A stretch of 64,000 nucleotides of DNA from Streptomyces cinnamoneus (GCF_002939475.1 NZ_PKFQ01000001.1:2725001-2789000), one strand, 5' to 3'; shown: positions 21,365 through 31,517, counted from the stretch's first letter. Program-made: numbers and translations. The notes: generated by a model from the sequence alone, not told the origin.

Positions 21365-22447
21365 CTACTGGTCGGAGGAGAAACGGATCGAGCCGGCCGG
21401 GATCCGCGCGTCGCACCAGACGCGGGCGCCCCCGCGCAGTTCGTTGTCGGGGCCGATGTGGGCGTTGTCACCGATGACCGCGCCGTCCAGGACCGTACGG
21501 GCCCCGATGCGGGCGCCGGCGCCGATGAGGGAGTCGCGCACCTGCGCGCCCGCCTCGATCACCGCGCCGTCGAGCACCGTGCTGCCGTCGACGCGCGCCC
21601 CCGGCTCCACGCGGGCGCCCGCGCCGACGGCGGTGCCGCCCATGAGCTTGGCGTCCGGGGCGACCTCTGCGCCGTCGAGGACCAGGCTGTCGCCGCAGCG
21701 GCCCGGCACCGCCGGGGAGGGGGCGCGGCCCAGGACCAGGTCGGCGGAGCCGCGGACGAAGGCCTGCGGGGTGCCGAGGTCGAGCCAGTACGTGGAGTCG
21801 ACCATGCCCTGGAGGTGGGCGCCGTCGGCCAGGAGGCCGGGGAAGGTCTCCCGCTCGACGGAGACGGGGCGGCCGGTGGGGATCGTGTCGATCACCGAGC
21901 GGTTGAACACGTACGCGCCCGCGTTGATCTGGTCGGTGACGATCTCCTCGGGCGTCTGGGGCTTCTCCAGGAACGCCGTGACCCGGCCGGTGGCGTCCGT
22001 GGGGACCAGGCCGAAGGCCCTCGGGTCCTCGACCCGGGACAGGTGCAGGGAGACGTCCGCGCCGCTGGTGCGGTGCGTCTCGACCAGGGCCTCGATGTCC
22101 AGGCCCGTGAGGATGTCCCCGTTGAAGATCAGCACCGGGTCGCCGGGGGCGGAGCGCAGGCGGGAGGCGACGTTGCGGATGGCGCCGCCCGTGCCCAGCG
22201 GCTCCTCCTCGGTCACGTACTCCAGGTGGAGGCCGAGGGCGGAGCCGTCACCGAAGTACGGCTCGAACACCTCCGCCAGATAGGAGGTGGCGAGCACGAT
22301 GTGCTCGACGCCCGCGGCGCGGGCGCGCGCCAGCTGGTGGGTGAGGAACGGGACGCCGGCCGCCGGGACCATGGGCTTGGGCGTGTGCACCGTGAGCGGG
22401 CGCAGCCTGGTTCCCTTGCCGCCGACCAGGAGAATCGCTTCTGTCAC
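21365..22447 (-). CDS. Mannose-1-phosphate guanylyltransferase (nucleotidyltransferase plus hexapeptide repeats)
   Basis: Makes GDP-mannose from GTP and mannose 1-phosphate. The nucleotide loop is AILLVGGKGTRLRPLT, followed by KPMVPAAGVPFL and the metal-binding FNGDILTGLD. From about residue 255 a left-handed beta-helix of hexapeptide repeats follows (VLDGAEVAPDAKLMGGTAVG and similar). It has 360 residues. The GTG start begins directly at the nucleotidyltransferase fold. It lies 19 bp upstream of the glycosylase gene start, and manA and manB are nearby in the same window. Specificity for GTP rather than another NTP is inferred from neighbours. Confidence 0.88.
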   Translation of the reverse strand: MTEAILLVGGKGTRLRPLTVHTPKPMVPAAGVPFLTHQLARARAAGVEHIVLATSYLAEVFEPYFGDGSALGLHLEYVTEEEPLGTGGAIRNVASRLRSAPGDPVLIFNGDILTGLDIEALVETHRTSGADVSLHLSRVEDPRAFGLVPTDATGRVTAFLEKPQTPEEIVTDQINAGAYVFNRSVIDTIPTGRPVSVERETFPGLLADGAHLQGMVDSTYWLDLGTPQAFVRGSADLVLGRAPSPAVPGRCGDSLVLDGAEVAPDAKLMGGTAVGAGARVEPGARVDGSTVLDGAVIEAGAQVRDSLIGAGARIGARTVLDGAVIGDNAHIGPDNELRGGARVWCDARIPAGSIRFSSDQ

Positions 22448-22530
22448 CTGTCGTCTCTGCTTCCTGCTGGGGCCGGGCCGTGATCGGCGGCCAGTGTATG
22501 CAGAACGTATACGGCCCGGCCCACGCCCGG

Positions 22531-23991
22531 TCAGCGGCCCTGGAGCCGGGCGGCCGAGGAGCGGGCGGAGCCGAGCCGGCTGTAGAGCCTGTCGCCCGGG
22601 CATTCGGTGGCGTAGCCGTCCCGGTGCCCCGAGATGACCTTGAGCCTGACCTTGGTGCCCTTTTTGTAGAGGTTGCCGCCGCCGGAGACCAGCTGGGCGG
22701 TGCCGAGGGGGTTGACGTCGTAGAGGCCGAGCTTCCAAGCGGTGAGGGTGGCCACCGCGTCGACGGCGGCGTAGGACGGGTTGTTCTTCGCGAAGGTGCC
22801 GAGTACGGCGATCCCCATGCTGTTGGTGTTGAAACCGAGAGTATGGGCGCCCTTGACGGGTTTGGCCACACCGCCTGCCCGGCCCTCGTAGATCGTGCCG
22901 CACTTGTCGACGAGGAAGTTGTAGCCGATGTCCCGCCAGCCGCTGCTCACCACGTGGTAGCGGTAGATACCGCGGATGACCGAGCCGGACTGCGAACAGC
23001 TGTACTCGTTTCCGGAGGCGGTGTGGTGGACGAAGGCCGCCCGCACGGAACCTGTGTACACGAAGCCCCGTTCGCGCAGCGATTCGTCGGCTCCCCAGCC
23101 GGCCCGGGTGACGATGCGGGGCCGCGGGCCGACGTAACGGCCACCGAGGGCCGGCTCGTAGACGTCGGACTCCTCGGGGTCGGTCAGGGCCGAGGTCTCC
23201 GGGTCGTGGACCTCCGGGTCGCCCTGGCCGCCGGGTTCGTCCCCGGGGGGCCGGCCGGCCTGGGCGACGACGTCCGGGCGGGTGGCCGCCACGTCGCGGG
23301 CCGAGTCGGGTCTGCCCAGGGCGGGGATCTCCGTCGCGCCCAGCGGGGCGAGCGGGGCGTTGGCGGCCGAGGCGGCCATCTCGTCGTCCTCCGGGCCGGG
23401 CGTCGCGGGGGCGTGCCGGCCCAGGGGGCGGCCCGCGGCCGGCTCGGCGCCGGGGTCGACGAGTTCGAGGTGGAGGCCGGAGGGCAGCGCCGGCTTCCCG
23501 GCGGCCTTGCCGGCCGCCTTGTCGGGCGCCACCCGGACCTCGACGCCGTCGGAGGGGCCGACCCACAGGGGGGCGGTGGAACCCCGCAGGCCGCGCTGGC
23601 GCGTCTCGGGCGAGCCGGGGTCGGGCCGGTCGTCGTCGTGCGTCTGGACGTCCTGCCACGCGGACCAGGCACCGGTGCCGATCGCACGGGTGCGGACCTG
23701 GGCGCGCCCGCGCAGTTCGGCGGCGGCGTCGTCCCAGACGATGCCGACCAGCGAGAAGGGGCTCACCCGCCGGGCCTCAAGTCCCGCCCCGGCCCCGTCC
23801 GGCCCGAGGCGGTGACCGCCGACCCCGAGCGGCAGGGAGCGCGTCGTGCCCGGCACGGCCCGGGAGGGGACCTCCCGGGCGGCGCCTGACGGGGCGTTCG
23901 GCGCGGTGGCTCCGGAGGGCGTGGCGAGGAAGGGCAGGGTCAGAGCGGCGGCGCAGACGGTGACGGCCGGGAAGACAAAGTTTCCACGCAT
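22531..23991 (-). CDS. Secreted N-acetylmuramoyl-L-alanine amidase
   Basis: 486-residue peptidoglycan hydrolase. Residues 1-27 look like a signal peptide (AVTVCAAALTLPFLATPSGA). Residues about 65-270 form a beta-rich and then Pro/Asp-rich region. The C-terminal 200 residues are an amidase_2/PGRP domain: RIVTRAGWGADE, zinc ligands in AAFVHHTASGNEY, YRYHVVSSGWRDIGYNFLVD, and ISGHRDGYATECPGD. It cuts the amide bond between MurNAc and the stem peptide outside the cell. It opens the envelope block that continues into the LCP genes. Confidence 0.93.
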   Translation of the reverse strand: MRGNFVFPAVTVCAAALTLPFLATPSGATAPNAPSGAAREVPSRAVPGTTRSLPLGVGGHRLGPDGAGAGLEARRVSPFSLVGIVWDDAAAELRGRAQVRTRAIGTGAWSAWQDVQTHDDDRPDPGSPETRQRGLRGSTAPLWVGPSDGVEVRVAPDKAAGKAAGKPALPSGLHLELVDPGAEPAAGRPLGRHAPATPGPEDDEMAASAANAPLAPLGATEIPALGRPDSARDVAATRPDVVAQAGRPPGDEPGGQGDPEVHDPETSALTDPEESDVYEPALGGRYVGPRPRIVTRAGWGADESLRERGFVYTGSVRAAFVHHTASGNEYSCSQSGSVIRGIYRYHVVSSGWRDIGYNFLVDKCGTIYEGRAGGVAKPVKGAHTLGFNTNSMGIAVLGTFAKNNPSYAAVDAVATLTAWKLGLYDVNPLGTAQLVSGGGNLYKKGTKVRLKVISGHRDGYATECPGDRLYSRLGSARSSAARLQGR

Positions 23992-24107
23992 GGCGAAATA
24001 TTGGTCATATCATTACATATCTGTCCATTCATGAGCTGACGGCGAGTCGGGCCGGACGGCCGCCACCCGACTGCTCGTCAGGGGCTGCCGCGCGTACGCT
24101 GACGACG

Positions 24108-24860
24108 ATGAACGCCACTGATCGCACCCCCGCCGACCTGCTGCGTTCCGCGCTCGCCGCGGACCCCTCCCGACCGCTCGTGACCTTCTACGACGACGCC
24201 ACCGGCGAGCGCGTGGAACTGTCCGTCGCCACCTTCGCCAATTGGGTGGCGAAGACCGCCAACCTGCTCCAGGGCGACCTCGCCGCGGAGCCCGGCGACC
24301 GCCTCGCGCTGCTGCTGCCCGCGCACTGGCAGACCGCCGTCTGGCTGCTCGCCTGTTCCTCCGTCGGGGTGACCGCCGAGATCGGCGGCGACCCCGCCAC
24401 CGCCGACCTGGTCGTCAGCGGGCCGGACACGCTGGAGGAAGCGCGGGCCTGCTCCGGGGAGCGGGTGGCACTGGCCCTGCGTCCCCTGGGCGGCCGCTTC
24501 CCCGAGCCCCCGGCCGGCTTCACCGACTACGCCCTGGAGGTCCCCGGCCAGGGCGACCGCTTCGCCCCGTACGCGCCCGTGGACCCGGACGCCCCCGCGC
24601 TCGTCGTCGGCGGGACCGGGCTGACGGGCACCGAGGTGGTCGAGCGGGCCCGCACGGACGCCCGGCAGCACGGCCTCCGCCCCGGCTCCCGGATGCTGTC
24701 CGGCCTGCCCTACGACCACTGGGAGGGGCTCTCCGCCGGGCTGCTCGCACCGCTCGCGGCCGGCGGGTCCGTCGTGCTGTGCCGCCACCTCGACCGGCTG
24801 TCCGACGGCGCCCTGGAACAGCGCCGTGAGAGCGAGCGCGTCACCGTGACGGCCCTCTGA
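24108..24860 (+). CDS. TIGR03089 family protein
   Basis: 250-residue actinobacterial protein resembling a fragment of an AMP-binding (acyl-adenylate) enzyme: NWVAKTANLLQGDLAAEPGD and LALLLPAHWQTAVWLLACSSVG look like the N-terminal half of such enzymes. The ATP-binding and C-terminal catalytic parts are missing, so it is probably not an active ligase. The family is conserved in Streptomyces next to LCP genes, but its function is unknown. ATG 24108 begins MNATDRTPADLLRSAL. The following LCP gene starts 139 bp downstream on the same strand. Confidence 0.85.
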   Translation: MNATDRTPADLLRSALAADPSRPLVTFYDDATGERVELSVATFANWVAKTANLLQGDLAAEPGDRLALLLPAHWQTAVWLLACSSVGVTAEIGGDPATADLVVSGPDTLEEARACSGERVALALRPLGGRFPEPPAGFTDYALEVPGQGDRFAPYAPVDPDAPALVVGGTGLTGTEVVERARTDARQHGLRPGSRMLSGLPYDHWEGLSAGLLAPLAAGGSVVLCRHLDRLSDGALEQRRESERVTVTAL

Positions 24861-24999
24861 CGCTGCCGGACGGCCGGCTCCGGGCGATGATCGGTGTACG
24901 TGCACCGCCGCCCGGCCCGCGGCCGGGACGGTGCACGCCGGGACCCGGCCCCCGCCGGGCACGCACGCCGCCGACTCCGCGGAGGGATGCAGCGCAGCC

Positions 25000-26301
25000 G
25001 TGAACCGCAGCCCAGGCCCGCACGGCCCGCCGGGCGACGACCCCCTCGCCGGGGGGCCGCCCGGCGAGCCGGCCACGCCCCGCCGCCGCAGGCGGCGCTG
25101 GCTGCGCCGGCTCGCGCTGGCGCTGGCGCTGGCGCTGCTGCTGGTGGCCGGGATCGGCTGGGTGCTCTACGAGCAGCTCAACAACAACATCACCACCGAC
25201 ACGGAGACCGCCGAGGAGCTGGCCCGCTGGGAGAAGCAGCGCCCCAGCGCGCTCGTGGCGGGCGCCCAGAACATCCTCATCATCGGCTCCGACACCCGCA
25301 GCGGATCCGGGAACGGCAAGTACGGCGGGGACAGCGGCACCCAGCGCTCCGACACCACAATCCTGCTGCACGTGGCGGCCGACCGGAACAGCGCGACCGC
25401 CGTCAGCCTGCCCAGGGACCTGATGGCGAAGATCCCCAGTTGCCGCAAGCCCGACGGTACGTACACCAACGAGCGTTTCGCCCAGTTCAACTGGGCGTAC
25501 GAGCTGGCGGGCACCGCCTGCACCATCCGGACCGTCGAGGGCATCACCAACATCCGGATCGACCATCACATCGTCCTGGACTTCATCGGGTTCAAGCGGC
25601 TCGTGGACGCGGTCGACGGCGTCGAGGTCTGCCTGCGGAAGCCGATGGACGACCGCGAGGCCCATCTGCGGCTGCCGGCCGGCCGCCAGGTGCTGCACGG
25701 GGAGGCGGCGCTGGGGTACGTACGGGCCCGGTACAGCCTCGGCGGCGGGAGCGACACCGAACGGATGGGCCGTCAGCAGGAGTTCCTGGGCGCCCTGTTC
25801 CGCGAGATGCGCAGCGACGGCATCCTGCTCAACCCCACGCGGCTGTACCCGGTGCTCGACGCGGCCACCCGCTCGCTGACCACCGACTCCGGCCTGGACT
25901 CGCTGAGGAAGATGTACGACCTGGTGCGCACGGTGCGCAACATCCCGACCGACCGCGTGCAGTTCCTCACGGCACCGCGCAAGCCGTACGCGTACAACGC
26001 CAACCGCGACGAGCTGGTGCAGCCGGACGCGGACCAGCTCTTCGAGCAGCTGCGCAGGGACCGTCCCGTGTCGGTGAGCGCGCACGTCCGCCCCGCGGAC
26101 GGCAAGCCGGGCGGCGGGCCGCGGCGCGATCCCGACCCGGAGGAGCCGGAGAGCACCGAGCTCCCGTCGGACCCGTTCGCCCAGCCGTCGGCGCCCCCGC
26201 CCCCGGCCTCGTCGTCCGCGCCGTCCCCCGCACCCTCCCCGCGCCCCACCACACCGCCGACGTACCAGGGCACCACCGCCGCACACGGCATCTGCGGCTG
26301 A
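25000..26301 (+). CDS. LCP (LytR-CpsA-Psr) family protein 1
   Basis: 433-residue envelope phosphotransferase that joins lipid-linked glycopolymers to peptidoglycan. A cytoplasmic Arg-rich stretch is followed by one membrane helix (LALALALALLLVAGIGWVLY), then an extracellular LCP domain: NILIIGSDTRSG, SLPRDLMAKIP, GVEVCLRKPMDD and ALGYVRARYS carry the conserved Asp/Arg residues that hold the polyprenyl pyrophosphate. It ends in a Pro/Ser/Ala-rich tail without a LytR_C domain. GTG 25000 was chosen because GGAGGG lies 13 nt upstream; the frame also allows earlier starts. Confidence 0.9.
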   Translation: MNRSPGPHGPPGDDPLAGGPPGEPATPRRRRRRWLRRLALALALALLLVAGIGWVLYEQLNNNITTDTETAEELARWEKQRPSALVAGAQNILIIGSDTRSGSGNGKYGGDSGTQRSDTTILLHVAADRNSATAVSLPRDLMAKIPSCRKPDGTYTNERFAQFNWAYELAGTACTIRTVEGITNIRIDHHIVLDFIGFKRLVDAVDGVEVCLRKPMDDREAHLRLPAGRQVLHGEAALGYVRARYSLGGGSDTERMGRQQEFLGALFREMRSDGILLNPTRLYPVLDAATRSLTTDSGLDSLRKMYDLVRTVRNIPTDRVQFLTAPRKPYAYNANRDELVQPDADQLFEQLRRDRPVSVSAHVRPADGKPGGGPRRDPDPEEPESTELPSDPFAQPSAPPPPASSSAPSPAPSPRPTTPPTYQGTTAAHGICG

Positions 26302-26561
26302 ACCGAGAACTTAGCCCGTAAAAGGTACGATCGGCTCTTCTCCCCGATCTTCACTCCGGTGCCCCCTCTCCGCGAAGGGATTGGGCAGATTGCCCAGTTG
26401 TAGGCGAGTGCAATTTGTCACCAGCGTCGCTTGACGCTGAACTGGGCGGATAGTGTGAGCGATCCGGTGCGCACGGCCGGGTTGACCGCGCGCACAGATG
26501 ACGTGATCGAGCGCCTCGGGGGGTAGGCGCCGCGTGGCACCGACGGAGGATTCAAGCGACC

Positions 26562-28343
26562 GTGGACGCGCAAGGCCGTGGGCGAGCGGGTGGCATCGAC
26601 CCCGCCGACCAGTGGGTTTTCGACCCCAAAACCGGCAGCTACGAGCTGCGTCTTGACCATGCCGGGGAACCCGGGGCGACGGCCGACGAGCCCTCCGCCA
26701 CCCCCTCCCCCGCCCGGGTCGGGCAGCAGGGCGCAGCCCCCGGGGCGAGGCCCAGGCCGGGAGGCAAGCCGGGAGCCAAGCCGGGAGCCAAGCCGGGCGA
26801 CGGCCGTCCGGTGCCCGGGCAGCGCTCGGGAGCCGGAGGGCGCCGGGCCGGGGCCAAGGCGGCCACGGGCCGGCGGCGGCCGAAGCCGAAGAAGTCGGTG
26901 AAGAAGAAGGTGCTGCTCTGGACGGGCGGCACGCTGGCGTTCGTGCTGGTCGGCGGCTCGGTGGGCGCCTACCTGCTCTACCAGCACTTCAACAACAACA
27001 TCGACAAGGTCGACGTCGGCATCAACAACGACGCCGTCACCAAGGGCCCGGTCAACATCCTGGTCATCGGCACGGACAAGCGCTCGGGCAGCGGCAACAC
27101 CGGGTACGGCGACGACGGCAGCGTCGGCCACGCCGACACCACGCTGCTGTTCCACGTCTCCGAGGACCGGTCGAACGCCACCGCGCTGTCCATCCCGCGC
27201 GACATGATCACCGACATCCCGGACTGCCCCACCAAGCAGAAGGGGGGCACCAAGAACATCCCCGGCTCCAAGGGCGTCCGCTTCAACGAGAGCCTGGGGC
27301 AGGAGGACCGCGACCCCGGCTGCACCTGGCGGACCGTCGAGAAGCTGACGGGCCTGAAGGTCACCCACTTCATGATGGCCGACTTCAACGCGGTCAAGAA
27401 GCTGTCCTCCGCGGTCGGCGGCGTCGAGGTGTGCCTGGCCAAGGACATCGACGACCCCAAGTCGCACCTGAAGCTGAGCAAGGGCCGGCACGAGATCGAG
27501 GGTGAGGACGCGCTGGCGTTCGTCCGCACCCGGCACAGCGTCGGCTTCGAGAGCGACCTGGACCGCATCAAGCTCCAGCAGCAGTTCCTCAGCTCGATGA
27601 TCCGCAAGATGAAGTCGGGCGACACCCTGACCAACCCCAAGAAGCTCTACGACCTCGGTGACGCCGCGACCAACTCGCTCACCGTCGACACCGGCATAGG
27701 ATCCGTGTCCAAGCTGACCAGCCTGGCCAAGGAACTCAGCAAGGTGAACCTGAAGAACATCACCTTCGTGACCGTGCCCGTCGACGACAACCCGGCCGAG
27801 GGCAAGAACCACAAGACGGTCGTCCTGAACAAGGCCAAAGCCGAGCCGCTCTTCGCCATGGTCCGCCAGGACGTCTCCCTCACCGAGGTGAAGGAGAAGG
27901 AGAAGAAGGCCCAGGAGGAGGCGGACGCCAAGCAGGCGGCCCTGCTCCAGGGGCCCCGCGCCGAGCCCTCGCACGTGCGGGTCAAGGTGTTCAACGGCAG
28001 CGGCCGGATCGGCGCCGCGCAGGAGACCGTCGCCTGGATGCAGAACTCCAAGGGGATACTCCGCACCGGCAACGGCGGCAACGCCGCCGGCGGCAAGAAG
28101 GACAAGACCGTCCTTCAGTTCGCCCCCAACCAGGCCGACCAGGCGCGCCGCCTCGCGGACGACATGGGCCTGCCCGTCGACGCCCTCCAGCAGTCCGACG
28201 CGGCCGCGGCGCCGACGGCGGAGATGACGCTGACGCTCGGCGAGGACTTCAAGGGCGCCGGAATTCCGGTCTCCGCGCCCAAGGAAGCGCCGAAGGACAT
28301 CCAGCGGGTCGAAGCCGACGATGAGAACATCTGCGCCAAGTGA
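26562..28343 (+). CDS. LCP family protein 2, with LytR_C domain
   Basis: 593 residues. A long cytoplasmic Gly/Lys/Pro-rich region includes three tandem KPGAKPGAKPG-type repeats. A membrane helix near residue 125 follows, then the LCP domain (NILVIGTDKRSGSG, SIPRDMITDIPDC, GVEVCLAKDID, LAFVRTRHS). The C terminus has a LytR_C domain (VRVKVFNGSGRIG). It likely transfers wall glycopolymers. GGAGG lies about 12 nt before the GTG start. The 260-bp upstream gap contains a small inverted repeat (TGGGCA/TGCCCA) and probably its promoter. Confidence 0.92.
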   Translation: MDAQGRGRAGGIDPADQWVFDPKTGSYELRLDHAGEPGATADEPSATPSPARVGQQGAAPGARPRPGGKPGAKPGAKPGDGRPVPGQRSGAGGRRAGAKAATGRRRPKPKKSVKKKVLLWTGGTLAFVLVGGSVGAYLLYQHFNNNIDKVDVGINNDAVTKGPVNILVIGTDKRSGSGNTGYGDDGSVGHADTTLLFHVSEDRSNATALSIPRDMITDIPDCPTKQKGGTKNIPGSKGVRFNESLGQEDRDPGCTWRTVEKLTGLKVTHFMMADFNAVKKLSSAVGGVEVCLAKDIDDPKSHLKLSKGRHEIEGEDALAFVRTRHSVGFESDLDRIKLQQQFLSSMIRKMKSGDTLTNPKKLYDLGDAATNSLTVDTGIGSVSKLTSLAKELSKVNLKNITFVTVPVDDNPAEGKNHKTVVLNKAKAEPLFAMVRQDVSLTEVKEKEKKAQEEADAKQAALLQGPRAEPSHVRVKVFNGSGRIGAAQETVAWMQNSKGILRTGNGGNAAGGKKDKTVLQFAPNQADQARRLADDMGLPVDALQQSDAAAAPTAEMTLTLGEDFKGAGIPVSAPKEAPKDIQRVEADDENICAK

Positions 28344-28440
28344 ACCCTGACCCGGGGCTTTCGCATCTCAGTACGCAGTAGGACTCATTCACGACACTCG
28401 CCTGCCCATCGGGCCGGACGCACCATCCAGGGGAGGCCCG

Positions 28441-30222
28441 ATGCGGCACAGCAGCGGCGTGCGGGGGGACCAGGCCGACAAGGCCGACAAGTCGGGCGAT
28501 AACACCGAGGAGGCGAAGGGTTCCACGGACTCCAAGGACCCCGACGACGCCGAGGGCCCGGGAGGAACGGGGAAGCCGAAGCGCGCCGCCGGCCGGGAGG
28601 CCGACGGCTCCGGCTCCATATCCGGCGGCGGCAGCCCCCGCCGCCGGCGCCTGAAGCGAATAGCCCGCTGGTCGGCGCTCGGTCTGGCGCTGCTCGTCCT
28701 CGGTGTCTCCGCCGCCGGCTACCTCTACTACGAGCACCTCAACGGCAACATCAAGAAGAACAAGCTCAACCTCGGTGACAAGCAGCTGGACCGCAGCGCC
28801 GCCAACGCGGACGGCCAGCGCCCCCTGAACATCCTCCTCCTGGGCTCCGACAGCCGGAACAGCAAGGAGAACCAGGACCTCGGCGGCGCCCGCGACGACG
28901 CCGACCGGCCGCCGCTCGCCGACGTGCAGATGCTGGTGCACGTCTCGGCCGACCGCAGCAACATGTCGGTCATCAGCGTTCCGCGCGACACCCGGGTGAC
29001 GATCCCCAAGTGCACCGACCCGGACAACGGGAAGGTCTACAAGGAGACCAACCGCCAGATCATCAACACCAGCCTCGGCAACGGCGGCCCGGGCTGCACG
29101 GTCGCCACGTGGGAAGAGCTGACCGGCATCCCCATCGACCACTTCATGATGATCGACTTCGCCGGCGTGGTGAGCATGGCCGACGCGGTCGGCGGCGTTC
29201 CCGTCTGCGTCGACAGCAACGTCTACGACTCCAAGTCCGGCCTGCGGCTGTCCAAGGGCTCCCAGACGGTCAAGGGCGAGCAGGCCCTGCAGTGGCTGCG
29301 CACCCGGCACGGCTTCGAGGACGGCAGCGACATCGGCCGCACCCATGCCCAGCACATGTACATGAACGCGATGGTCCGTCAGCTCAAGGGCGGCACCAAG
29401 CTCAGCGACCCGGGCCAGCTCACCGACCTCGCCGAGGCCGCCACCCGGGCGCTCACCGTCGACAAGGACCTCGGCTCGGTCAAGAAGCTCTACGACCTCG
29501 CCAACGACGTCAAGCGCGTGCCGTCGGGCCGGATCACGATGACGACGATGCCCTGGGTCTCCGACCCTCAGGACCCGGACGCGCACGTGATCCCCAAGCC
29601 GGGCGACTCGGACAAGCTGTTCTCGCTCGTCCGCAACGACGTCGCGCTGGACGGCAAGGACAAGAAGAAGGACGGCAAGGACCAGAAGACCACGGCCCCC
29701 GCGTCCCCCAAGCAGAACGTCCCGGTCACCGTCTTCAACGGCACGGGCACCCTCGTCGAGCCGCCGGTCACGGGCCGGGGCTCCGACATCGCCGCGTTCC
29801 TGGTCAAGCAGGGCTTCGCCAAGGCCACCGCGGACTCCACGCCGCGCGTGCAGGCGGACACCACGCTCAGCTACCCGAGGGCCGTGCAGCGCGCGGACGC
29901 CCTGGCCGTGGCCACGGCCCTGGGGCTGCCGGAGAGCGCGGTGCGCCACTCCCCCGAGGTCCAGCAGATCACGCTGGTCGTGGGCGGGGACTGGCGTACG
30001 GGCACGACGTACGCGAAGGCCGGGGAAGGCGGCAGGGCGGGCGAGGGCGGCGCGGCGCCGGCCCCGGCCGCGAGCGCCTCGGGCAAGCCCGGCGCCGAGA
30101 ACGGCAAGCCCGCGGACGGCAAGCCCAAGGCCGACGACAACAAGGCCCCCGAGAGCGCGGACCCGCTCAACGGCGACGACAAGTCGGCCTGTATGAAGGT
30201 CAACCCGCTCAACCGCTTCTAG
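28441..30222 (+). CDS. LCP family protein 3, with LytR_C domain
   Basis: 593 residues. The cytoplasmic N terminus is acidic and Lys-rich, followed by one membrane helix (SALGLALLVLGVSAAGYLYY) near residue 80. The LCP domain shows NILLLGSDSRNS, SVPRDTRVTIPKC, GVPVCVDSNVYD and LQWLRTRHGFE. The LytR_C domain (VPVTVFNGTGTLVEPP) follows, then a low-complexity Ala/Lys/Pro tail. The ATG has GGGGAGG 5 nt upstream. It follows LCP protein 2 with a 97-bp gap and ends in a strong terminator, so the two may share a transcript. Confidence 0.93.
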   Translation: MRHSSGVRGDQADKADKSGDNTEEAKGSTDSKDPDDAEGPGGTGKPKRAAGREADGSGSISGGGSPRRRRLKRIARWSALGLALLVLGVSAAGYLYYEHLNGNIKKNKLNLGDKQLDRSAANADGQRPLNILLLGSDSRNSKENQDLGGARDDADRPPLADVQMLVHVSADRSNMSVISVPRDTRVTIPKCTDPDNGKVYKETNRQIINTSLGNGGPGCTVATWEELTGIPIDHFMMIDFAGVVSMADAVGGVPVCVDSNVYDSKSGLRLSKGSQTVKGEQALQWLRTRHGFEDGSDIGRTHAQHMYMNAMVRQLKGGTKLSDPGQLTDLAEAATRALTVDKDLGSVKKLYDLANDVKRVPSGRITMTTMPWVSDPQDPDAHVIPKPGDSDKLFSLVRNDVALDGKDKKKDGKDQKTTAPASPKQNVPVTVFNGTGTLVEPPVTGRGSDIAAFLVKQGFAKATADSTPRVQADTTLSYPRAVQRADALAVATALGLPESAVRHSPEVQQITLVVGGDWRTGTTYAKAGEGGRAGEGGAAPAPAASASGKPGAENGKPADGKPKADDNKAPESADPLNGDDKSACMKVNPLNRF

Positions 30223-30237
30223 CAGGCGGACGCGCGA

Positions 30238-30273
30238 ACGCCGGGCGGGCCGCGAACGCGGTCCGCCCGGCGT
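30238..30273. terminator. Hairpin terminator between convergent LCP 3 and glycosyltransferase genes
   Basis: Seventeen-nt arms (ACGCCGGGCGGGCCGCG and its complement with a single G-T wobble) around a 2-nt turn. Placed between the two convergent stop codons. Confidence 0.75.
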
Positions 30274-30294
30274 CGGTGTGCCGGGGGCCGGGGG

Positions 30295-31308
30295 TCAGCG
30301 CACGACCGCGGGCCGGCGGCTCGCGATGACCTTCTTCGCCAGCGAGCGCGGGCTGGTCAGGAAGCCGTAGCCCCACGACATGTGCATCGTCGCCAGCGCC
30401 ACCGGGATCCGCAGCCGGGCGCCCACGGGCAGCCCCTTGCCGGCCGGCACCGAGCCGGCGGTGATCGCGGCCAGGTAGCCGGCCGGGACGACGAAGCCCC
30501 AGGGCGTGATCACGGCACCGGCGACCACGCCCGCCGCGATGGCGATCACGGCGGTCGGCGCGGCCAGGTAGCGCAGGTTGATCGAGCCCTGGTGGTAGCG
30601 GGCCACCACGTGACGCCAGCGGCCGTAGTCCTTGTACTGCTTGGCCAGGGCCTTGACGGTGGGGCGCGGCCGGTAGGAGACCTTCAGCTCCGGCGAGAAC
30701 CAGATCAGCCCGCCGGCCTCACGGATGCGGAAGTTCAGCTCCCAGTCCTGGGCGCGGATGAACTCCTCGTTGTAGCCGCCTTGCTGCTCCAGGGCCTCCC
30801 GGCGGAAGACGCCCAGGTAGACGGTGTCGGCCGGGGCGGCGGAGCCGCCGGTGTGGAAGGCGGCGTTGCCGACGCCGATCTTCGAGGTCATGGCGGCCGC
30901 CACGGCCCGCTCCCAGTCGTTCTCGCCCTCGGCGTGCATGATGCCGCCGACGTTCTGGGCGCCGGTCTCCTCCAGCAGCCGCACGGCGGTCGCGATGTAG
31001 TCCGGCGAGAGCATGCCGTGACCGTCGACCCGTACCACGATCGGGTGACGTGATGCCTTGATCGCGGCATTCAGTGCGGCAGGGGTGCGTCCGGTGGGAT
31101 TCGGCACGGTATGCACCCGGGAGTCCTCCCGGACGAGCTCCGCGGCGATCTCGTCCGTGCGGTCCGTGGACGGACCGAGGGCGATGACGACCTCCAGTTC
31201 ACCGGCATACTCCTGCTCCAGGATGTGCCGCACGGAGGTGCGCAGATGCCGCTCTTCATTGAGCACCGGCATGATCACGGAAACGGCTGGCGGCTGCTGA
31301 TCAGGCAT
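30295..31308 (-). CDS. Glycosyltransferase family 2 protein
   Basis: 337 residues. The GT-A fold begins at SVIMPVLNEERHLRTSV, with the metal-binding VVRVDGHGMLSPDYI and the acceptor-side AQDWELNFRIREAGG. Two hydrophobic segments near the C terminus (AVIAIAAGVVAGAVITPWGFV and the following helix) anchor it in the membrane. Similar proteins are polymerising or chain-extending sugar transferases of exopolysaccharide. It lies among LCP genes, so it probably builds a polymer that LCP proteins attach. Start at MPDQQPPAVS has GAGGAA just upstream. Confidence 0.9.
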   Translation of the reverse strand: MPDQQPPAVSVIMPVLNEERHLRTSVRHILEQEYAGELEVVIALGPSTDRTDEIAAELVREDSRVHTVPNPTGRTPAALNAAIKASRHPIVVRVDGHGMLSPDYIATAVRLLEETGAQNVGGIMHAEGENDWERAVAAAMTSKIGVGNAAFHTGGSAAPADTVYLGVFRREALEQQGGYNEEFIRAQDWELNFRIREAGGLIWFSPELKVSYRPRPTVKALAKQYKDYGRWRHVVARYHQGSINLRYLAAPTAVIAIAAGVVAGAVITPWGFVVPAGYLAAITAGSVPAGKGLPVGARLRIPVALATMHMSWGYGFLTSPRSLAKKVIASRRPAVVR

Positions 31309-31517
31309 GGTTCCTCGGTGGTACGGGGGTCGGGAGCGCCCCCCGGCGGACGGCTGTTTCGCCGATATCCCCGGCCACGTTACCGCCAATGGGGGAATCG
31401 GTCCCGCCCCGGCCGGGTGGCGGGGTCGTCGTGGACGGCGTGGGGCCGCAGACAGTTCATCGTATGGGCCTACCGTTTCTCCCCACTCTCCCGTCCGATC
31501 GTCGCGGAGGTCCCGAA